From assembly GCF_032452875.1 (NCBI RefSeq), contig NW_026894315.1, forward strand, positions 1-64,000: DNA of 64,000 nt, written 5' to 3'. Origin of the DNA: Bos javanicus (lineage: Eukaryota; Chordata; Mammalia; Artiodactyla; Bovidae). The translations under genes and the position numbers were made by a program. The notes below the pieces were generated by a model. The model searched no databases, was not told where the DNA came from, and saw nothing but the letters and a program-made list of their open reading frames with translations. Positions 1-12,783 of this stretch are shown piece after piece (position 1 is the stretch's first letter; each line of letters opens with the position of its first letter).

Positions 1-1300
1 AACCACGTGAGCAGTGCATGATAGCCACGTGATGTGTGCATGATGAATTACGTGAGCAGTGTATGATCAGCCACGTGATCAGTGCATGAGTGCCACGTGA
101 TCAGTGCATGATCAGTCACGTGATCAGGTGTGTGATCAGCCACGTGAACAGTGCATGTTCAGCCACGTGATCAGTGCATGATAGCCACGTGATCGCGGTG
201 TAATACATCAAAGTTACGCGGAGCAGTGCATGATCAGCCACGTGATCAGTGCATGGTCAGACACGTGAACAGTGCATGATCAGCCACGTGATCAGTGCAT
301 GATCAGCCACGTGATCAGTGCATGATCAGTCACGTGATCAGTGCATGATCAGTCACGTGATCAGTGCATGATCATCCACGTGATCAGTGCATGAGGAGTC
401 ATGTAGTCAATGCATGATAGCGCCGTGATCAGTGCATGATCAGTCCTGATGAGTGCATGATCAGCCAAGTGATCAGTGCATGATAACTACGTGATCAGTG
501 CATGATCAGTCACATGATCAGTGCATGATCAGTCACGTGATCAGTACATGATCAGCCATGTGATCAGTGCATGATCAGTCACGTGATCAGTGCATGATCA
601 GCCACGTGATCAGTGCATGATCAGTCACGTGATCAGTGCATGGTCAGCCACGTGATCAGTGCATGATAGCTACGTGATCAGTGCATGATCAGTCACGTGA
701 TCAGTGCATGATCAGCCACGTGATCAGTGCATGATCAGTGGCGTGATCAGTGCATGATCAGCCACTTGATCAGTGCATGTAGAGCCACGTGATCAGTGCA
801 TGATCAGCCACGTGATCAGTGCATGACAGCCACGTGATCAGTGCATGATCAGTCACGTGATCAGTGCATGATCAGCCACGTGATCAGTGCATGATCAGTC
901 ACGTGATCAGTGCATGATCATCACGTGATCAGTGCATGATCAGCCACGTGATCAGTGCATGATAGCTACGTGATCAGTGCATGATCAGTCACGCGTGATC
1001 AGCATGATCAGCCACGTGATCAGTGCATGATAGCCACGTGATCAGTGCATGATCAGCCACGTGATCAGTGCATGATCAGTCACGTGATCAGTGCATGATC
1101 AGCCACGTGATCAGTGCATGATCAGTCACGTGATCAGTGTATGATCAGCCACGTGATCAGTGCATGGTCAGACACGTGATCAGTGTGTGGGTGATCAGCC
1201 ACGTGATCAGTGCATGATAGCCACGTGATCAGTGCATGATCAGTCACGTGATCAGTGTATGATCAGCCACGTGAACAGTGCATGCTCAGTCACGTGATCT

Positions 1301-1542
1301 GGGCCTGCTGAGCTGCGTGATTACTGTCTGCTCATCTGCTTGACAATTGCCAGCTGAGCTGCACGATTCCTGCCTGTCATCTGCTTGACAATTGCCAGCT
1401 GTGCTGGTAATTCCTGCCTGCTCAGCTGCTTGATTATTGCCAGCTGAGCAGCATGATTCCTCACACCTGAGTTCCATGATTATTGCCTGCTGACTGTTTG
1501 ATCGTGCCTACTCAGCTCTTTGTTTATTGCCTCCAGAGGCAC
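1301..1542. repeat. Module 1, long-like form
   Basis: General structure of the module: a head (GGGCCTGCTGAGCTGCG); three sub-repeats of 45-46 bp built on CTGCTTGACAATTGCCAGCTG; a diverged fourth (GAGTTCCATGATTATTGCC); and a half unit (CAGCTCTTTGTTTATTGCC) ending GCCTCCAGAGGCAC. This copy begins after GATCT instead of GATCA. It has GTGCTGGTAATT for GTGCTGCGTAATT and TTTGATCGTGCC for TTTGATTCGTGCC, so it is 242 bp. An antisense frame of 63 codons (1,286-1,477) reads through it. Confidence 0.88.
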
Positions 1543-3284
1543 ATGATCAGTGTATGATAGCAAACATGATCAGCGCATGATCAGTCACATGATCAGTGCA
1601 TGATAAGTCACGTGATCAGTGCATGATCAGTCACGTGATCAGTGCATGATCAGTCACGTGATCAGTGCATGATCAGCCACGTGATCAGTGCATGATCAGT
1701 CACGTGATCAGTGCATGATAGCCACGTGATCAGTGCATGGGCAGCCACGTGATCAGTGCATGATAGCCACGTGATCAGTGCATGATCAGCCACGTGATCA
1801 GTGCATGATCAGTCACGTGATGGGTGTATGATCAGTCACGTGACCAGTACATGGTAGCCACGTGATCATTGCATGATCAGCCACGTGATCAGTGCATGAT
1901 AGCCACGTGATCAGTGCATGATCAGTCACGTGATCAGTGCATGATCAGTCATGTGACCAGTGTATGCTAGCTGTGATCAGTGCATGATCAGCCACGTGAG
2001 CAGTGCATGATCAGCCACGTGATCAGTGCATGATCAGTCACGTGATCAGTGCATGATCAGTCACGTGAACAGTACATGGTAGTCACGTGATCAGTGCATG
2101 ATCAGCCACGTGATCAGTGCATGATAGCCACGTGATCAGTGCATGATCAGTCACGTGATCAGTACATGATCAGTCACGTGAACAGTGCATGATCATTTAC
2201 GTGATCGTGCATGATCAGTCACGTGACCAATATATGGTAGCTTCGTGATCATTCCATGATAGCCACGTGAGCAGTGCATGATAGCCACGTGATGTGTGCA
2301 TGAGCAGTGTGAGCAGTGTATGATCAGCCACGTGATCAGTGCATGAGTGCCATGATCAGTGCATGATTTGTCACGTGACAGTGTGTGATCAGCCACGTGA
2401 ACAGTGCATGTTCAGCCACGTATTCAGTGCATGAGTAGCCACGTGATCAGTGCATGATCAGTTACGTGAGCAGTGCATGATCAGCCACGTGATCAGTGCA
2501 TGGTCAGACACGTGAACAGGGCATGATCAGTCACGTGATCAGTGCATGATCAGCCACGTGATCAGTGCATGATCAGTCACGTGATCAGTGTATGTCAGCC
2601 ACGTGATCAGTGCATGATAGCCACGTGATCAGTGCAATGATCAGTCACGTGATCAGTGCATGATCAGCCACGTGATCAGTGCATGGTCAGCCACGTGATC
2701 AGTGCATGATAGTCACGTGATCAGTGCATGATCAGTCACGTGATCAGTGCATGATCAGCCACGTGATCAGTGCATGATCAGCCACGTGATCAGTGCATGA
2801 TCAGCCACGTGATCAGTGCATGATAGCCACGTGATCAGTGCATGATCAGTCACGTGATCAGTGCATGATCAGTCACGTGATCAGTGCATGATCGCCAGGT
2901 GATCAGTGCATGATGGCCACGTGATCTGCATGATCAGTCACGTGATCAGTATATGATCATCCACGTGATCAGTGCGTGAGCCATGTGAGTCAGTGCATGA
3001 TCAGCCGCGTGATCAGTGCACGATCAGTCACGTGATGAGTGTATGATCAGCCAAGTGATCAGTGCAAGATAGCTACGTGATCAGTGCATGATCAGTCATA
3101 TGATCAGTGCATGATTAGCCACGTTATCAGTGCATGATAGCCACGTGATCAGTGCATACTATTACGTGAACAATGCATGCGCAATCACGTGATCAGTGCA
3201 TGAGAGCCACATGATCAGTGCATGATCAGTCACGTGATAGGTGTGATCAGCCATGTGAACAGTGCATGCTCAGTCACGTGATCA

Positions 3285-3524
3285 GGGCCTGCTGAGCTGC
3301 GTGATTACTGTCTGCTCATCTGCTTGACAATTGCCAGCTGAGCTGCACGATTCCTACCTGCCATCTCCTTGACAATTGCCACCTGTGCTGCGTAATTCCT
3401 GCCTGCTCATCTATTTGATTATTGCCAGCTGAGCAGCATGATTTCTCAGAGCTGAGTTCCTTGATTATAGCCTGCTGACTGTTCCCTGCCTACTCAGCTC
3501 TATGTTCTTTGCCTCCAGAGGCAC
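3285..3524. repeat. Module 2, short form
   Basis: 240 bp. It shows short-form markers CATCTCCTTG, GCCACCTGTG, CATCTATTTG, CTCAGAGCTGAG and GATTATAGCC. The trailer has GACACCAAAC and GATAAGCCAGGTG. The change GTTCCCTGCC is private. Confidence 0.88.
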
Positions 3525-3918
3525 ATGATCAGTGTGTGACACCAAACATGATCAGCACATGATCAGTCACGTGATCAATGCATGATAAGCCAGGTGATCA
3601 GTGCATGATCAATTACGTGATCAGTGCATGATCAGTCACGTCAGTACATGGTAGCTGTGATCATTGCATGATCAGCCACGTGAGCAGTGCATGATAGCCA
3701 CGTGATCAGTGCATGATCAGTCACGTGATCAGTGCATGGTCAGCACGTGATCAGTGCATGATCAGCCACGTGATCAGTGCATGATCAGTCACGTGATCAG
3801 TGCATGGTAGCCACGTGATCATTGCATGATCAGCCACGTGATCAGTGCATGATATCCACGTGATCAGTGCAGGATCAGCCACGTGATCACTTCATGATCA
3901 GTCACGTGATCAGTGCAT

Positions 3919-4367
3919 GATCATTTACGTGATCAGTGCATGATCAGTCACGTGACCAGTATATGGTAGCTACGTGATCATTCCATGACGAGCCACGTGA
4001 GCAGTGCATGATAGCCACGTGATGTGTGCATGATGAATTACGTGAGCAGAGTATGATCAGCCACGTGATCAGTGCATGAGTGCCACGTGATCAGTGCATG
4101 ATATGTCACGTGACAGGTGTGTGATCAGCCACGTGAACAGTGCATGTTCAGCCACGTGATCAGTGCATGATAGCCACGTGATCAGTGCATGATCAGTTAC
4201 GTGAGCAGTGTATGATCAGCAACGTGAGCAGTGCATGGTCAGACACGTGAACAGTGTATGATCAGCCACGTGATCAGTGCATGATATCAAAGTGATCAGT
4301 GCATGATCAATCACGTGATCAGTGTATGATCAGCCACGTGAACAGTGCATGCTCAGTCACGTGATCT
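3919..4367. repeat. Leader block
   Basis: This is an ordered series of variant 23-mers that ends at a module. It starts GATCATTTACGTGATC, then GTGACCAGTATATGG, GATCATTCCATGACG, GTGATGTGTGCATG, GAGCAGAGTATG, CATGAGTGCCACG, ATATGTCACGTGACAGG, GCATGTTCAGCCACG, ATGGTCAGACACGTGAACAG, ATATC plus AAGTG, and finally GAACAGTGCATGCTCAG. About 449 bp. Confidence 0.8.
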
Positions 4368-4611
4368 GGGCCTGCTGAGCTGCGTGATTACTGTCTGCTC
4401 ATCTGCTTGACAATTGCCAGCTGAGCTGCACGATTCCTGCCTGTCATCTGCTTGACAATTGCCAGCTGTGCTGCGTAATTCCTGCCTGCTCAGCTGCTTG
4501 ATTATTGCCAGCTGAGCAGCATGATTCCTCAGACCTGAGTTCCATGATTATTGCCTGCTGACTGTTTGATTCGTGCCTACTCAGCTCTTTGTTTATTGCC
4601 TCCAGAGGCAC
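4368..4611. repeat. Module 3, long form with short-form trailer
   Basis: This is a 244-bp long form (CAGACCTGAG, TTTGATTCGTGCC), but it is followed by GCGACACCAAAC and GATAAGCCACG, the short-form trailer. It reads as a recombinant. The antisense frame is open. Confidence 0.88.
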
Positions 4612-5621
4612 ATGATCAGTGTGCGACACCAAACATGATCAGCGCATGATCAGTCACATGATCAGTGCATGATAAGCCACGTGATCACTGCATGATCAAG
4701 TGATCAGTGCATGATCAGTCACGTGATCAGTACATGGTAGCTGCGTGATCATTGCATGATCAGCCACGTGATCAGTGCATGATCAGCCACGTGATCAGTG
4801 CATGATAGTCACGTGATCAGTGCATGATCAACGTGATCAGTGCATGATCAGTCACGTGATCAGTGCATGATAGCCACGTGATCAGTGCATGATCAGCCAC
4901 GTGATAGTGCATGATCAGCCACGTGATCAGTGCATGATCAGCCACGTGATCAGTGCATGATCAGTCACGTGATCAGTGCATGATAGCCACGTGATCAGTG
5001 CATGAACCACGTGATCAGTGCATGATAGCCACGTGATCAGTGCATGATCAGCCACGTGATCAGTGCATGATCAGCCACGTGATCAGTGCATGATGAGCCA
5101 CGTGATCAGTGCATGATCAGTCACGTGATCAGTGCATGATCAGTCACGCGACCAGTACATGGTAGCTACGTGATCATTGCATGATCAGCCACGTGAGCAG
5201 TGCATGATAGCCACGTGATCAGTGCATGATCAGTCACGTGATCAGTGCATGATCAGTCACGTGATCAGTGCATGATCATACGTGATCAGTGCATGATGAG
5301 TCACGTGATCAGTGCGTGGTAGCCGTGATCAGCGCATGACGAGCCACGTGATCAGTGCATGATCAGCCACGTGATCAGTGCATGATCAGTCACGTGATCA
5401 GTGCATGATCAGCCACGTGATCAGTGCATGATCAGTCACATGATCAGTGCATGATCAGCCACGTGATCAGTGCATGATCAGCCACGTGATCAGTGCATAC
5501 TACGTGATCAGTGCATGCAATCACGTGATCAGTGCATGAAGCCACGTGATCAGTGCATGATCAGTCACGTGATCGGTGTGTGATCAGCCACGTGAACAGT
5601 GCATGCTCAGTCACGTGATCA

Positions 5622-5860
5622 GGGCCTGCTGAGCTGCGTGATTACTGTCTGCTCATCTGCTTGACAATTGCCAGCTGAGCTGCACGATTCCTGCCTGCCA
5701 TCTCCTTGACAATTGCCACCTGTGCTGCGTAATTCCTGCCTGCTCATCTATTTGATTATTGCCAGCTGAGCAGCATGATTTCTCACAGCTGAGTTCCATG
5801 ATTATAGCCTGCTGACTGTTTCCTGCCTACTCAGCTCTATGTTTTTGCCTCCAGAGGCAC
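5622..5860. repeat. Module 4, short form
   Basis: 239 bp. It is close to module 2, with CTCACAGCTGAG and a contracted CTATGTTTTTGCC. Confidence 0.88.
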
Positions 5861-6508
5861 ATGATCAGTGTATGACACCAAACATGATCAGCGCATGATC
5901 AGTCACATGATCAGTGCATGATAAGCCAGGTGATCAGTGCATGATCAATTACGTGATCAGTGCATGATCAGTCACGTGACCAGTACATGGTCAGCCGCGT
6001 GATCATTGCATGATCAGCCACGTGATCAGTGCATGATAGCCACGTGATCAGTGCATGATCAGCCACGTGATCAGTGCATGATCAGTCACGTGATCAGTGC
6101 ATGATCAGCCACGTGATCAGTGCATGATCAGTTACGTGATCAGTGCATGATCAGTCACGTGACCAGTACATGGTAGCTACGTGATCATTGCATGATCAGC
6201 CACGTGATCAGTGCATGATAGCCACGTGATCAGTGCATGATCAGTCACGTGATCAGTGTATGATCAGCCACGTGATCAGTGCATGATAGCCACGTGATCA
6301 GTGCATGATATGTCACGTGATCAGGTGTGTGATCAGCCACGTGATCAGTGCATGATCAGCCACGTGATCAGTGCATGATCAGCCACGTGATCAGTGCATG
6401 ATCAGCCACGTGATCAGTGCATGATCAGCCACGTGATCAGTGCATGATCAGACACGTGATCAGTGTATGATCAGCCACGTGAACAGTGCATGCTCAGTCA
6501 CGTGATCA

Positions 6509-6747
6509 GGGCCTCTGAGCTGCGTGATTACTGTCTGCTCATCTGCTTGACAATTGCCAGCTGAGCTGCATGATTCCTGCCTGTCATCTGCTTGACAATT
6601 GCCAGCTGTGCTGCGTAATTCCTGCCTGCTCAGCTGCTTGATTATTGCCAGCTGAGCAGCATGATTCTCAGAGCTGAGTTCACATGATTATAGCCTGCTG
6701 ACTGTTTCGTGCCTACTCAGCTCTTTGTTCATTGCCTCCAGAGGCAC
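6509..6747. repeat. Module 5, short form
   Basis: 239 bp. The head is contracted to GGGCCTCTGAGC, and there is GATTCTCAGAG and GTTCACATGATT. The CAGCTGCTTG and GCCAGCTGTG versions of the sub-repeats match the long form, so it is mosaic. Confidence 0.87.
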
Positions 6748-7150
6748 ATGATCAGTGTATGACACCAAACATGATCAGCGCATGATCAGTCACATGATCA
6801 GTGCATGATAAGCCACGTGATCAGTGCATGATCAATTACGTGATCAGTGCATGATCAGTCATGTGATCAGTACATGATCAGCCGCGTGATCAGTGCATGA
6901 TCAGCCACGTGAGCAGTGCATGACTAGCCACGTGATCAGTGCATGATCAGCCACGTGATCAGTGCATGATCAGTCACGTGATCAGTGCATGATCAGTCAC
7001 GTGATCAGTGCATGATCAGTCACGTGATCAGTGCATGGTAGCCTACGTGATCATTGCATGATCAGCCACGTGATCAGTGCATGATCAGCCACGTGATCAG
7101 TGCAGGATAGCCACGTGATCACTGCATGATTAGTCACGTGAACAGTGCAT

Positions 7151-7600
7151 GATCATTTACGTGATCAGTGCATGATCAGTCACGTGACCAGTATATGGTA
7201 GCTACGTGATCATTCCATGACGAGCCACGTGATCAGTGCATGATAGCCACGTGATGTGTGCATGATGAGTTACGTGATCAGAGTATGATCAGCCACGTGA
7301 TCAGTGCATGAGTGCCACGTGATCAGTGCATGATCATGTCACGTGACAGGTGTGTGATCAGCCACGTGAACAGTGCATGTTCAGCCACGTGATCAGTGCA
7401 TGATAGCCACGTGATCAGTGCATGATCAGTTACGTGATCAGTGTATGATCAGCCATGTGATCAGTGGATGGTCAGACACGTGAACAGTGTATGATCAGCC
7501 ACGTGATCAGTGCATGATATCAACGTGATCAGTGCATGATCAATCACGTGATCAGTGTATGATCAGCCACGTGAACAGTGCATGCTCAGTCACGTGATCA
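7151..7600. repeat. Leader block
   Basis: This is a 450-bp leader with the full marker order described for 3,919-4,367. It uses GATCAG where others have GAGCAG at several units. Here it feeds a short-form module. Confidence 0.78.
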
Positions 7601-7840
7601 GGGCCTGCTGAGCTGCGTGATTACTCTCTGCTCATCTGCTTGACAATTGCCAGCTGAGGTGCACGATTCCTGCCTGTCATCTGCTTGACAATTGCCACCT
7701 GTGCTGCGTAATTCCTGCCTGCTCATCTGCTTGATTATTGCCAGCTGAGCAGCATGATTTCTCAGAGCTGAGTTCCATGATTATAGCCTGCTGACTGTTT
7801 CCTTCCTACTCAGCTCTATGTTCATTGCCTCCAGAGGCAC
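7601..7840. repeat. Module 6, short form
   Basis: 240 bp. ATTACTCTCTGC replaces ATTACTGTCTGC, and GCTGAGGTGCACG replaces GCTGAGCTGCACG. GTTTCCTTCC is private. Confidence 0.88.
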
Positions 7841-8444
7841 ATGATCAGTGTGTGCGACACCAAACATGATCAGCACATGATCAGTCACATGATCAATGCA
7901 TGATAAGCCAGGTGATCAGTGCATGATCAATTACGTGATCAGTGCATGATCAGTCATGTGACCAGTACATGGTAGCTGCGTGATCATTGCATGATCAGCC
8001 ACGTGAGCAGTGCATGATAGCCACGTGATCAGTGCATGATCAGTCACGTGATCTGTGCATGATCAGTCACGTGATCAGTGCATGATCAGTCACGTGATCA
8101 GTGCATGATAGCCACGTGATCAGTGCATGATCAGTCACGGATGCGTGTGTGATCAGCCACGTGATCAGTGCAGGATAGCCACGTGATCATTCATGATTAG
8201 TCACGTGATCTGTGCATGATCAGTCACGTGATCGTGTGTGATCAGCCACCGGATCAGTGCGTAATGAGCCACGTGATCAGTGCAGGATCAATTACGTGAT
8301 CAGTGCATGATCAGTCACGTGACCAGTACATGGTAGCTACGTGATCGTTGCATGATCAGCCACGTGAGCAGAGCATGATAGCCACGTGATCAGTGCATTA
8401 TCAGTCACGTGATCAGTGCATGATCAGTCACGTGAACAGTGCAT

Positions 8445-8796
8445 GATCATTTACGTGATCTGTGCATGATCATTCACGTGACAATATATGGTAGCTACGT
8501 GATCATTCCATGACAGCCACGTGAGCAGTGCATGACAGCCACGTGATGTGTGCATGATTAGTTTCGTGAGCAGAGTATGATCAGGCACGTGATCAGTGCA
8601 TGATCAGTCACGTGATCAGTGCATGATAGCCACGTCATCAGTGCGTGATAGCCACGTGATCAGTGCATACTTTTACGTGAACAATGCATGCGCAATCACG
8701 TGATCAGTGCATGAGATCCACGTGATAAGTGCATGATCAGTCACGTGATCAGTGTATGATCAGCCATGGAACAGTGCATGCTCAGTCACGTGATCA
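8445..8796. repeat. Shortened leader
   Basis: The start (GATCATTTACGTGATCTG) and the GTGATGTGTGCATG and GAGCAGAGTATG markers are present, but the later markers (GACAGG, TTCAGCC, GGTCAGACACG) are missing. Instead there are CATACTTTTACGTGAAC and GCGCAATCACGTG units, also seen before the modules at 3,285, 14,219 and 16,613. It is a mosaic of two leader types, 352 bp long. Confidence 0.65.
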
Positions 8797-9034
8797 GGGC
8801 CTGCTGAGCTGCGGATTACTGTCTGCTCATCTGCTTGACAATTGCCAGCTGAGCTGCACGATTCCTGCCTGCCATCTCCTTGACAATTGCCAGCTGTGCT
8901 GCGTAATTCCTGCCTGCTCATCTGTTTGATTATTGCCAGCTGAGCAGCATGATTTCTCAGAGCTGAGTTCCATGATTATAGCCTGCTGACTGTTTCGTGC
9001 CTACTCAGCTCTATGTTTTTGCCTCCAGAGGCAC
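8797..9034. repeat. Module 7, short form
   Basis: 238 bp. GCTGCGGATTACT has lost one base against GCTGCGTGATTACT. CTATGTTTTTGCC is shared with module 4. A plus-strand 66-codon frame (8,729-8,929) crosses the array/module border by chance. Confidence 0.87.
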
Positions 9035-9297
9035 ATGATCAGTGTGTGACAGCAAACATGATCAGCGCATGATCACTCACGTGATCAATGCTTGATAAGC
9101 CAGGTGATCATTGCATGATCAACCACGTGATCAGTGCATGATCAGTTATGTGACCAGTACATGGTAGCTACGTGATCATTGCATGATCAGCCACGTGATC
9201 AGTGCATGATATCTAAGTGATCAGTGCAGGATAGCCACGTGATCACTTCATGATTAGTCACGTGATCAGTACATGATCAGTCACGTGAACAGTGCAT

Positions 9298-9678
9298 GAT
9301 CATTTACGTGATCTGTGCATGATCAGTCACGTGACCAGTATATGGTAGCTTCGTGATCATTCCATGACGAACCACGTGAGCAGTGCATGATAGCCACGTG
9401 ATGTGTGCATGATGAGTTACGTGAGCAGAGTATGATCAGCCACGTGATCAGTGCATGAGTGCCACGTGATCAGTGCATGATATGTCACATGACAGGTGTG
9501 TGATCAGCCACGTGAACAGTGCATGTTCAGCCACGTATTCAGTGCATGATAGCCACGTGATCAGTGCATGATCAGTTACGTGAGCAGTGTATGATCAGCC
9601 ACGTGATCAGTGCATGGTCAGACACGTGAACAGTGTATGATCAGCCACGTGAAAAGTGCATGCTCAGTCACATGATCT
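9298..9678. repeat. Shortened leader
   Basis: The early and middle markers are intact, but the three units between GGTCAGACACG and the module (including ATATCCAAGTG) are absent, giving 381 bp. The last unit reads GAAAAGTGCATGCTCAG. Confidence 0.68.
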
Positions 9679-9918
9679 GGGCCTGCTGAGCTGCGTGATT
9701 ACTCTCTGCTCATCTGCTTGACAATTGCCAGCTGAGCTGCACGTATCCTGCCTGTCATCTGCTTGACAATTGCCAACTGTGCTGCGTAATTCCTGCCTGC
9801 TCAGCTGCTTGATTATTGCCAGCTGAGCAGCATCATTTCTCAGAGCTGAGTTCCATGATTATAGCCTGCTGACTCTTTCTTTCCTACTCAGCTCTATGTT
9901 CTTTGCCTCCAGAGGCAC
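9679..9918. repeat. Module 8, short form
   Basis: 240 bp. It begins after CACATGATCT. Private changes include CACGTATCCTG, GCCAACTGTG and CATCATTTCTC. Confidence 0.88.
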
Positions 9919-10272
9919 ATGATCAGTGTGTGACACCAAACATGATCAGCACATGATCAGTCACATGCTCAATGCATGATAAGCCAGGTGATCAGTGCAT
10001 GATCAATTACGTGATCAGTGCATGATCAGTCATGTGACCAGTACATGGTAGCTGCGTGATCATTGCATGATCAGCCACGTGAGCAGTGCATGATAGCCAC
10101 GTGATCAGTGCATGATCAGTCACGTGACCAGTGCATGGTAGCTACGTGATCATTGCATGATCAGCCACGTGATCAGTGCATGATCATCCACGTGATCAGT
10201 GCAGGATAGCCACGTGATCACTTCATGATTAGTCACGTAATCAGTACATGATCAGTCACGTGAACAGTGCAT

Positions 10273-10720
10273 GATCATTTACGTGATCTGTGCATGATCA
10301 GTCACGTGACCAGTAAATGGTAGCTTCGTGATCATTCCATGACGAACCACGTGAGAAGTGCATGATAGCCACGTGATGTGTGCATGATGAGTTACGTGAA
10401 CAGAGTATGATCAGCCACGTGATCAGTGCATGAGTGCCACGTGATCAATGCATGATATGTCACGTGACAGGTGTGTGATCAGCCACGTGAACAGTGCATG
10501 TTCAGCCACGTATTCAGTGCATGATAGCCACGTGATCAGTGCATGATCAGTTACGTGAGCAGTGTATGATCAGCCACGTGATCAGTGCATGGTCAGACAC
10601 GTGAACAGTGTATGATCAGCCACGTGATCAGTGCATGATATCCAAGTGATCAGTGCATGATCATCAAGTGATCAGTGTATGATCAGCCACGTGAACAGTG
10701 CATGCTCAGTCACGTGATCA
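10273..10720. repeat. Leader block
   Basis: This is a 448-bp leader with the standard marker order. It carries GTGAGAAGTGC and GAACAGAGTATG as private changes. It feeds the deleted long-form module at 10,721. Confidence 0.78.
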
Positions 10721-10919
10721 GGGCTTGCTGAGCTGCGTGATTACTGTCTGCTCATGTGCTTGACAATTGCCAGCTGTGCTGCGTAATTCCTGCCTGCTCA
10801 GCTGCTTGATCATTTCCAGCTGAGCAGCATGATTCCTCACACCTGAGTTCCATGATTATTGCCTGCTGACTGTTTGATTCGTGCCTACTCAGCTCTTTGT
10901 TTATTGCCTCCAGAGGCAC
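10721..10919. repeat. Module 9, long form lacking one sub-repeat
   Basis: 199 bp. One 45-bp sub-repeat is missing between CTGCTCATGTG and GTGCTGCGTAATT. Otherwise it is a long form with the GCCATTAAGTCACG trailer. The head reads GGGCTTGCTG. The same deletion is present in module 27. Confidence 0.88.
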
Positions 10920-12091
10920 ATGATCAGTGTATGATAGCAAATATGATCAGCGCATGATCAGTCACATGATCAGCGCCATTAAGTCACGTGATCACTACAT
11001 GATAGTCATGTGATCAGGCCATGCTCAGTCACGGTATCAGTGCATGATCAGCCACGTGATCAGTGCATGATCAGCCAGGTGATCAGTTCATGATAGCTAT
11101 GTGATCAGCTCATGATTTGTGACGTGATCTGTGCATGGCCAGGCAGGTGATCAGTGTATGATCAGCCACGTGAACAGTGCATGATAGCCACGTGATCAGT
11201 GCATGATCCGTCACCTGATGGGTGTATGATCAGTCACCTGACCGGTACATGGTAGCTACATGATCATTGCATGATCAGCCACGTGAGTAGTGCATGATAG
11301 CCACGTGATCAGTGCATGATCAGTCACGTGTTCAGTGCATGATCAGTCATGTAAACTGTGCATGACCAGGCACGTGATCAGTGTATGACCAGCCAAGTGA
11401 TCAGTGCATGATAGCCACGTGATCAGTGCATGATCAGTCACGTGATCAGAGGATGATCAGCCACGTGATCAGTGCATGATAGCCACGTGATCAGTGCATG
11501 ATCCGTCACCTGATGGGTGTATGATCAGTCACCTGACCGGTATATGGTAGCTACATGATCATTGCATGATCAGTCACGTGATCAGTGCATGATCAGTCAC
11601 GTGATCAGTGGATGATCAGCCACGTGATCAGTGCATGATCAGCCACATGATCAGTGCATGATCAATTACGTGATCAGTGCATGATCAGTCATGTGACCAG
11701 TACATGGTAGCTGCGTGATCATTGCATGATCAGCCACGTGAGCAGTGCATGATAGCCAGGTGATCAGTGCATGATCAGTCACGTGATCTGTGCATGATCA
11801 GTCACGTGATCTGTGCATGATCAGTCACGTGATCAGTGCATGATAGCCACGTGATCAGTGCATGATCAGTCACGTGATACGTGTGTGATCAGCCACCGGA
11901 TCAGTGCGTAATGAGCCACGTGATCAGTGCAGGATCAATTACGTGATCAGTGCATGATCAGTCACGCGACCAGTACATGGTTGCTACGTGATCGTTGCAT
12001 GATCAGCCACGTGAGCAGAGCATGATAGCCACGTGATCAGTGCATTATCAGTCACGTGATCAGTACATGATCAGTCACGTGAACAGTGCAT

Positions 12092-12539
12092 GATCATTTA
12101 CGTGATCTGTGCATGATCATTCACGTGACCAATATATGGTAGCTTCGTGATCATTCCATGACGAACCACGTGAGCAGTGCATGACAGCCACGTGATGTGT
12201 GCATGATGAGTTTCGTGAGCAGAGTATGATCAGGCACGTGATCAGTGCATGAGTGTAACGTGATCAGTGCATGATATGTCACGTGACAGGTGTGTGATCA
12301 GCCACGTGAACAGTGCATGTTCAGCCACGTATTCAGTGCATGATAGCCACGTGATCGGTGCATGATCAGTTACGTGAGCAGTGTATGATCAGCCACGTGA
12401 TCAGTGCATGGTCAGACACGTGAACAGTGTATGATCAGCCATGTGATCAGTGCATGATATCCAAGTGATCAGTGCATGATCATCACGTGATCAGTGTATG
12501 ATCAGCCACGTGAACAATGCATGCTCAGTCACGTGATCA
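12092..12539. repeat. Leader block
   Basis: This is a 448-bp leader. The private forms ACCAATATATGG, GAGTTTCGTGAG and CATGAGTGTAACG are shared with the leader at 17,206, linking the two long-form modules. Confidence 0.8.
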
Positions 12540-12783
12540 GGGCCTGCTGAGCTGCGTGATTACTGTCTGCTCATCTGCTTGACAAATACCAGCTGAGCTG
12601 CACGATTCCTGCCTGTCATCTGCTTGACAATTGCCAGCTGTGCTGCGTAATTCCTGCCTGCTCAGCTGCTTGATTATTGCCAGTTGAGCAGCATGATTCC
12701 TCACACCTGAGTTCCATGATTATTGCCTGCTGACTGTTTAATTCGTGCCTACTCAGCTCTTTGTTTATTGCCTCCAGAGGCAC
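12540..12783. repeat. Module 10, long form
   Basis: 244 bp. GACAAATACCAGCTG, GCCAGTTGAG and GTTTAATTCGTG are shared with module 14. The trailer holds GCGCCATTAAG. Confidence 0.88.

Larger units (their letters stand above)
1..12091. repeat. Proximal divergent array segment
   Basis: Nine modules lie here, 882 to 1,984 bp apart. The intervening 23-mers carry many private changes, and no kilobase-scale period is regular. Two leaders are shortened (before the modules at 8,797 and 9,679). The window opens inside a leader: bases 1-60 match the leader's middle part (AACCACGTGAGCAGTG, then GTGATGTGTGCATGATGA). The array therefore extends to the left of the window. Confidence 0.85.

Noticed and set aside
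2193..2396. Minus-strand frame of 67 codons inside plain 23-mers
   Set aside because: It is a translation of the tandem repeat (His- and Ser-rich, low complexity), without a supporting start context or any conservation elsewhere.
3955..3972. CCAGTATATGG as an SRF CArG box
   Set aside because: The A/T core has seven bases and includes a G, so it does not fit CC(A/T)6GG. It is one variant of the 23-mer.
4444..4632. Minus-strand 62-codon frame as a gene
   Set aside because: It exists only because the module is repeated, no domain is recognisable, and short-form modules break it freely. It is kept only as a low-interest finding.
8729..8929. Plus-strand frame of 66 codons
   Set aside because: It runs from 23-mers into module 7 and depends on a private one-base loss. 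The equivalent frame is not open in sister copies.
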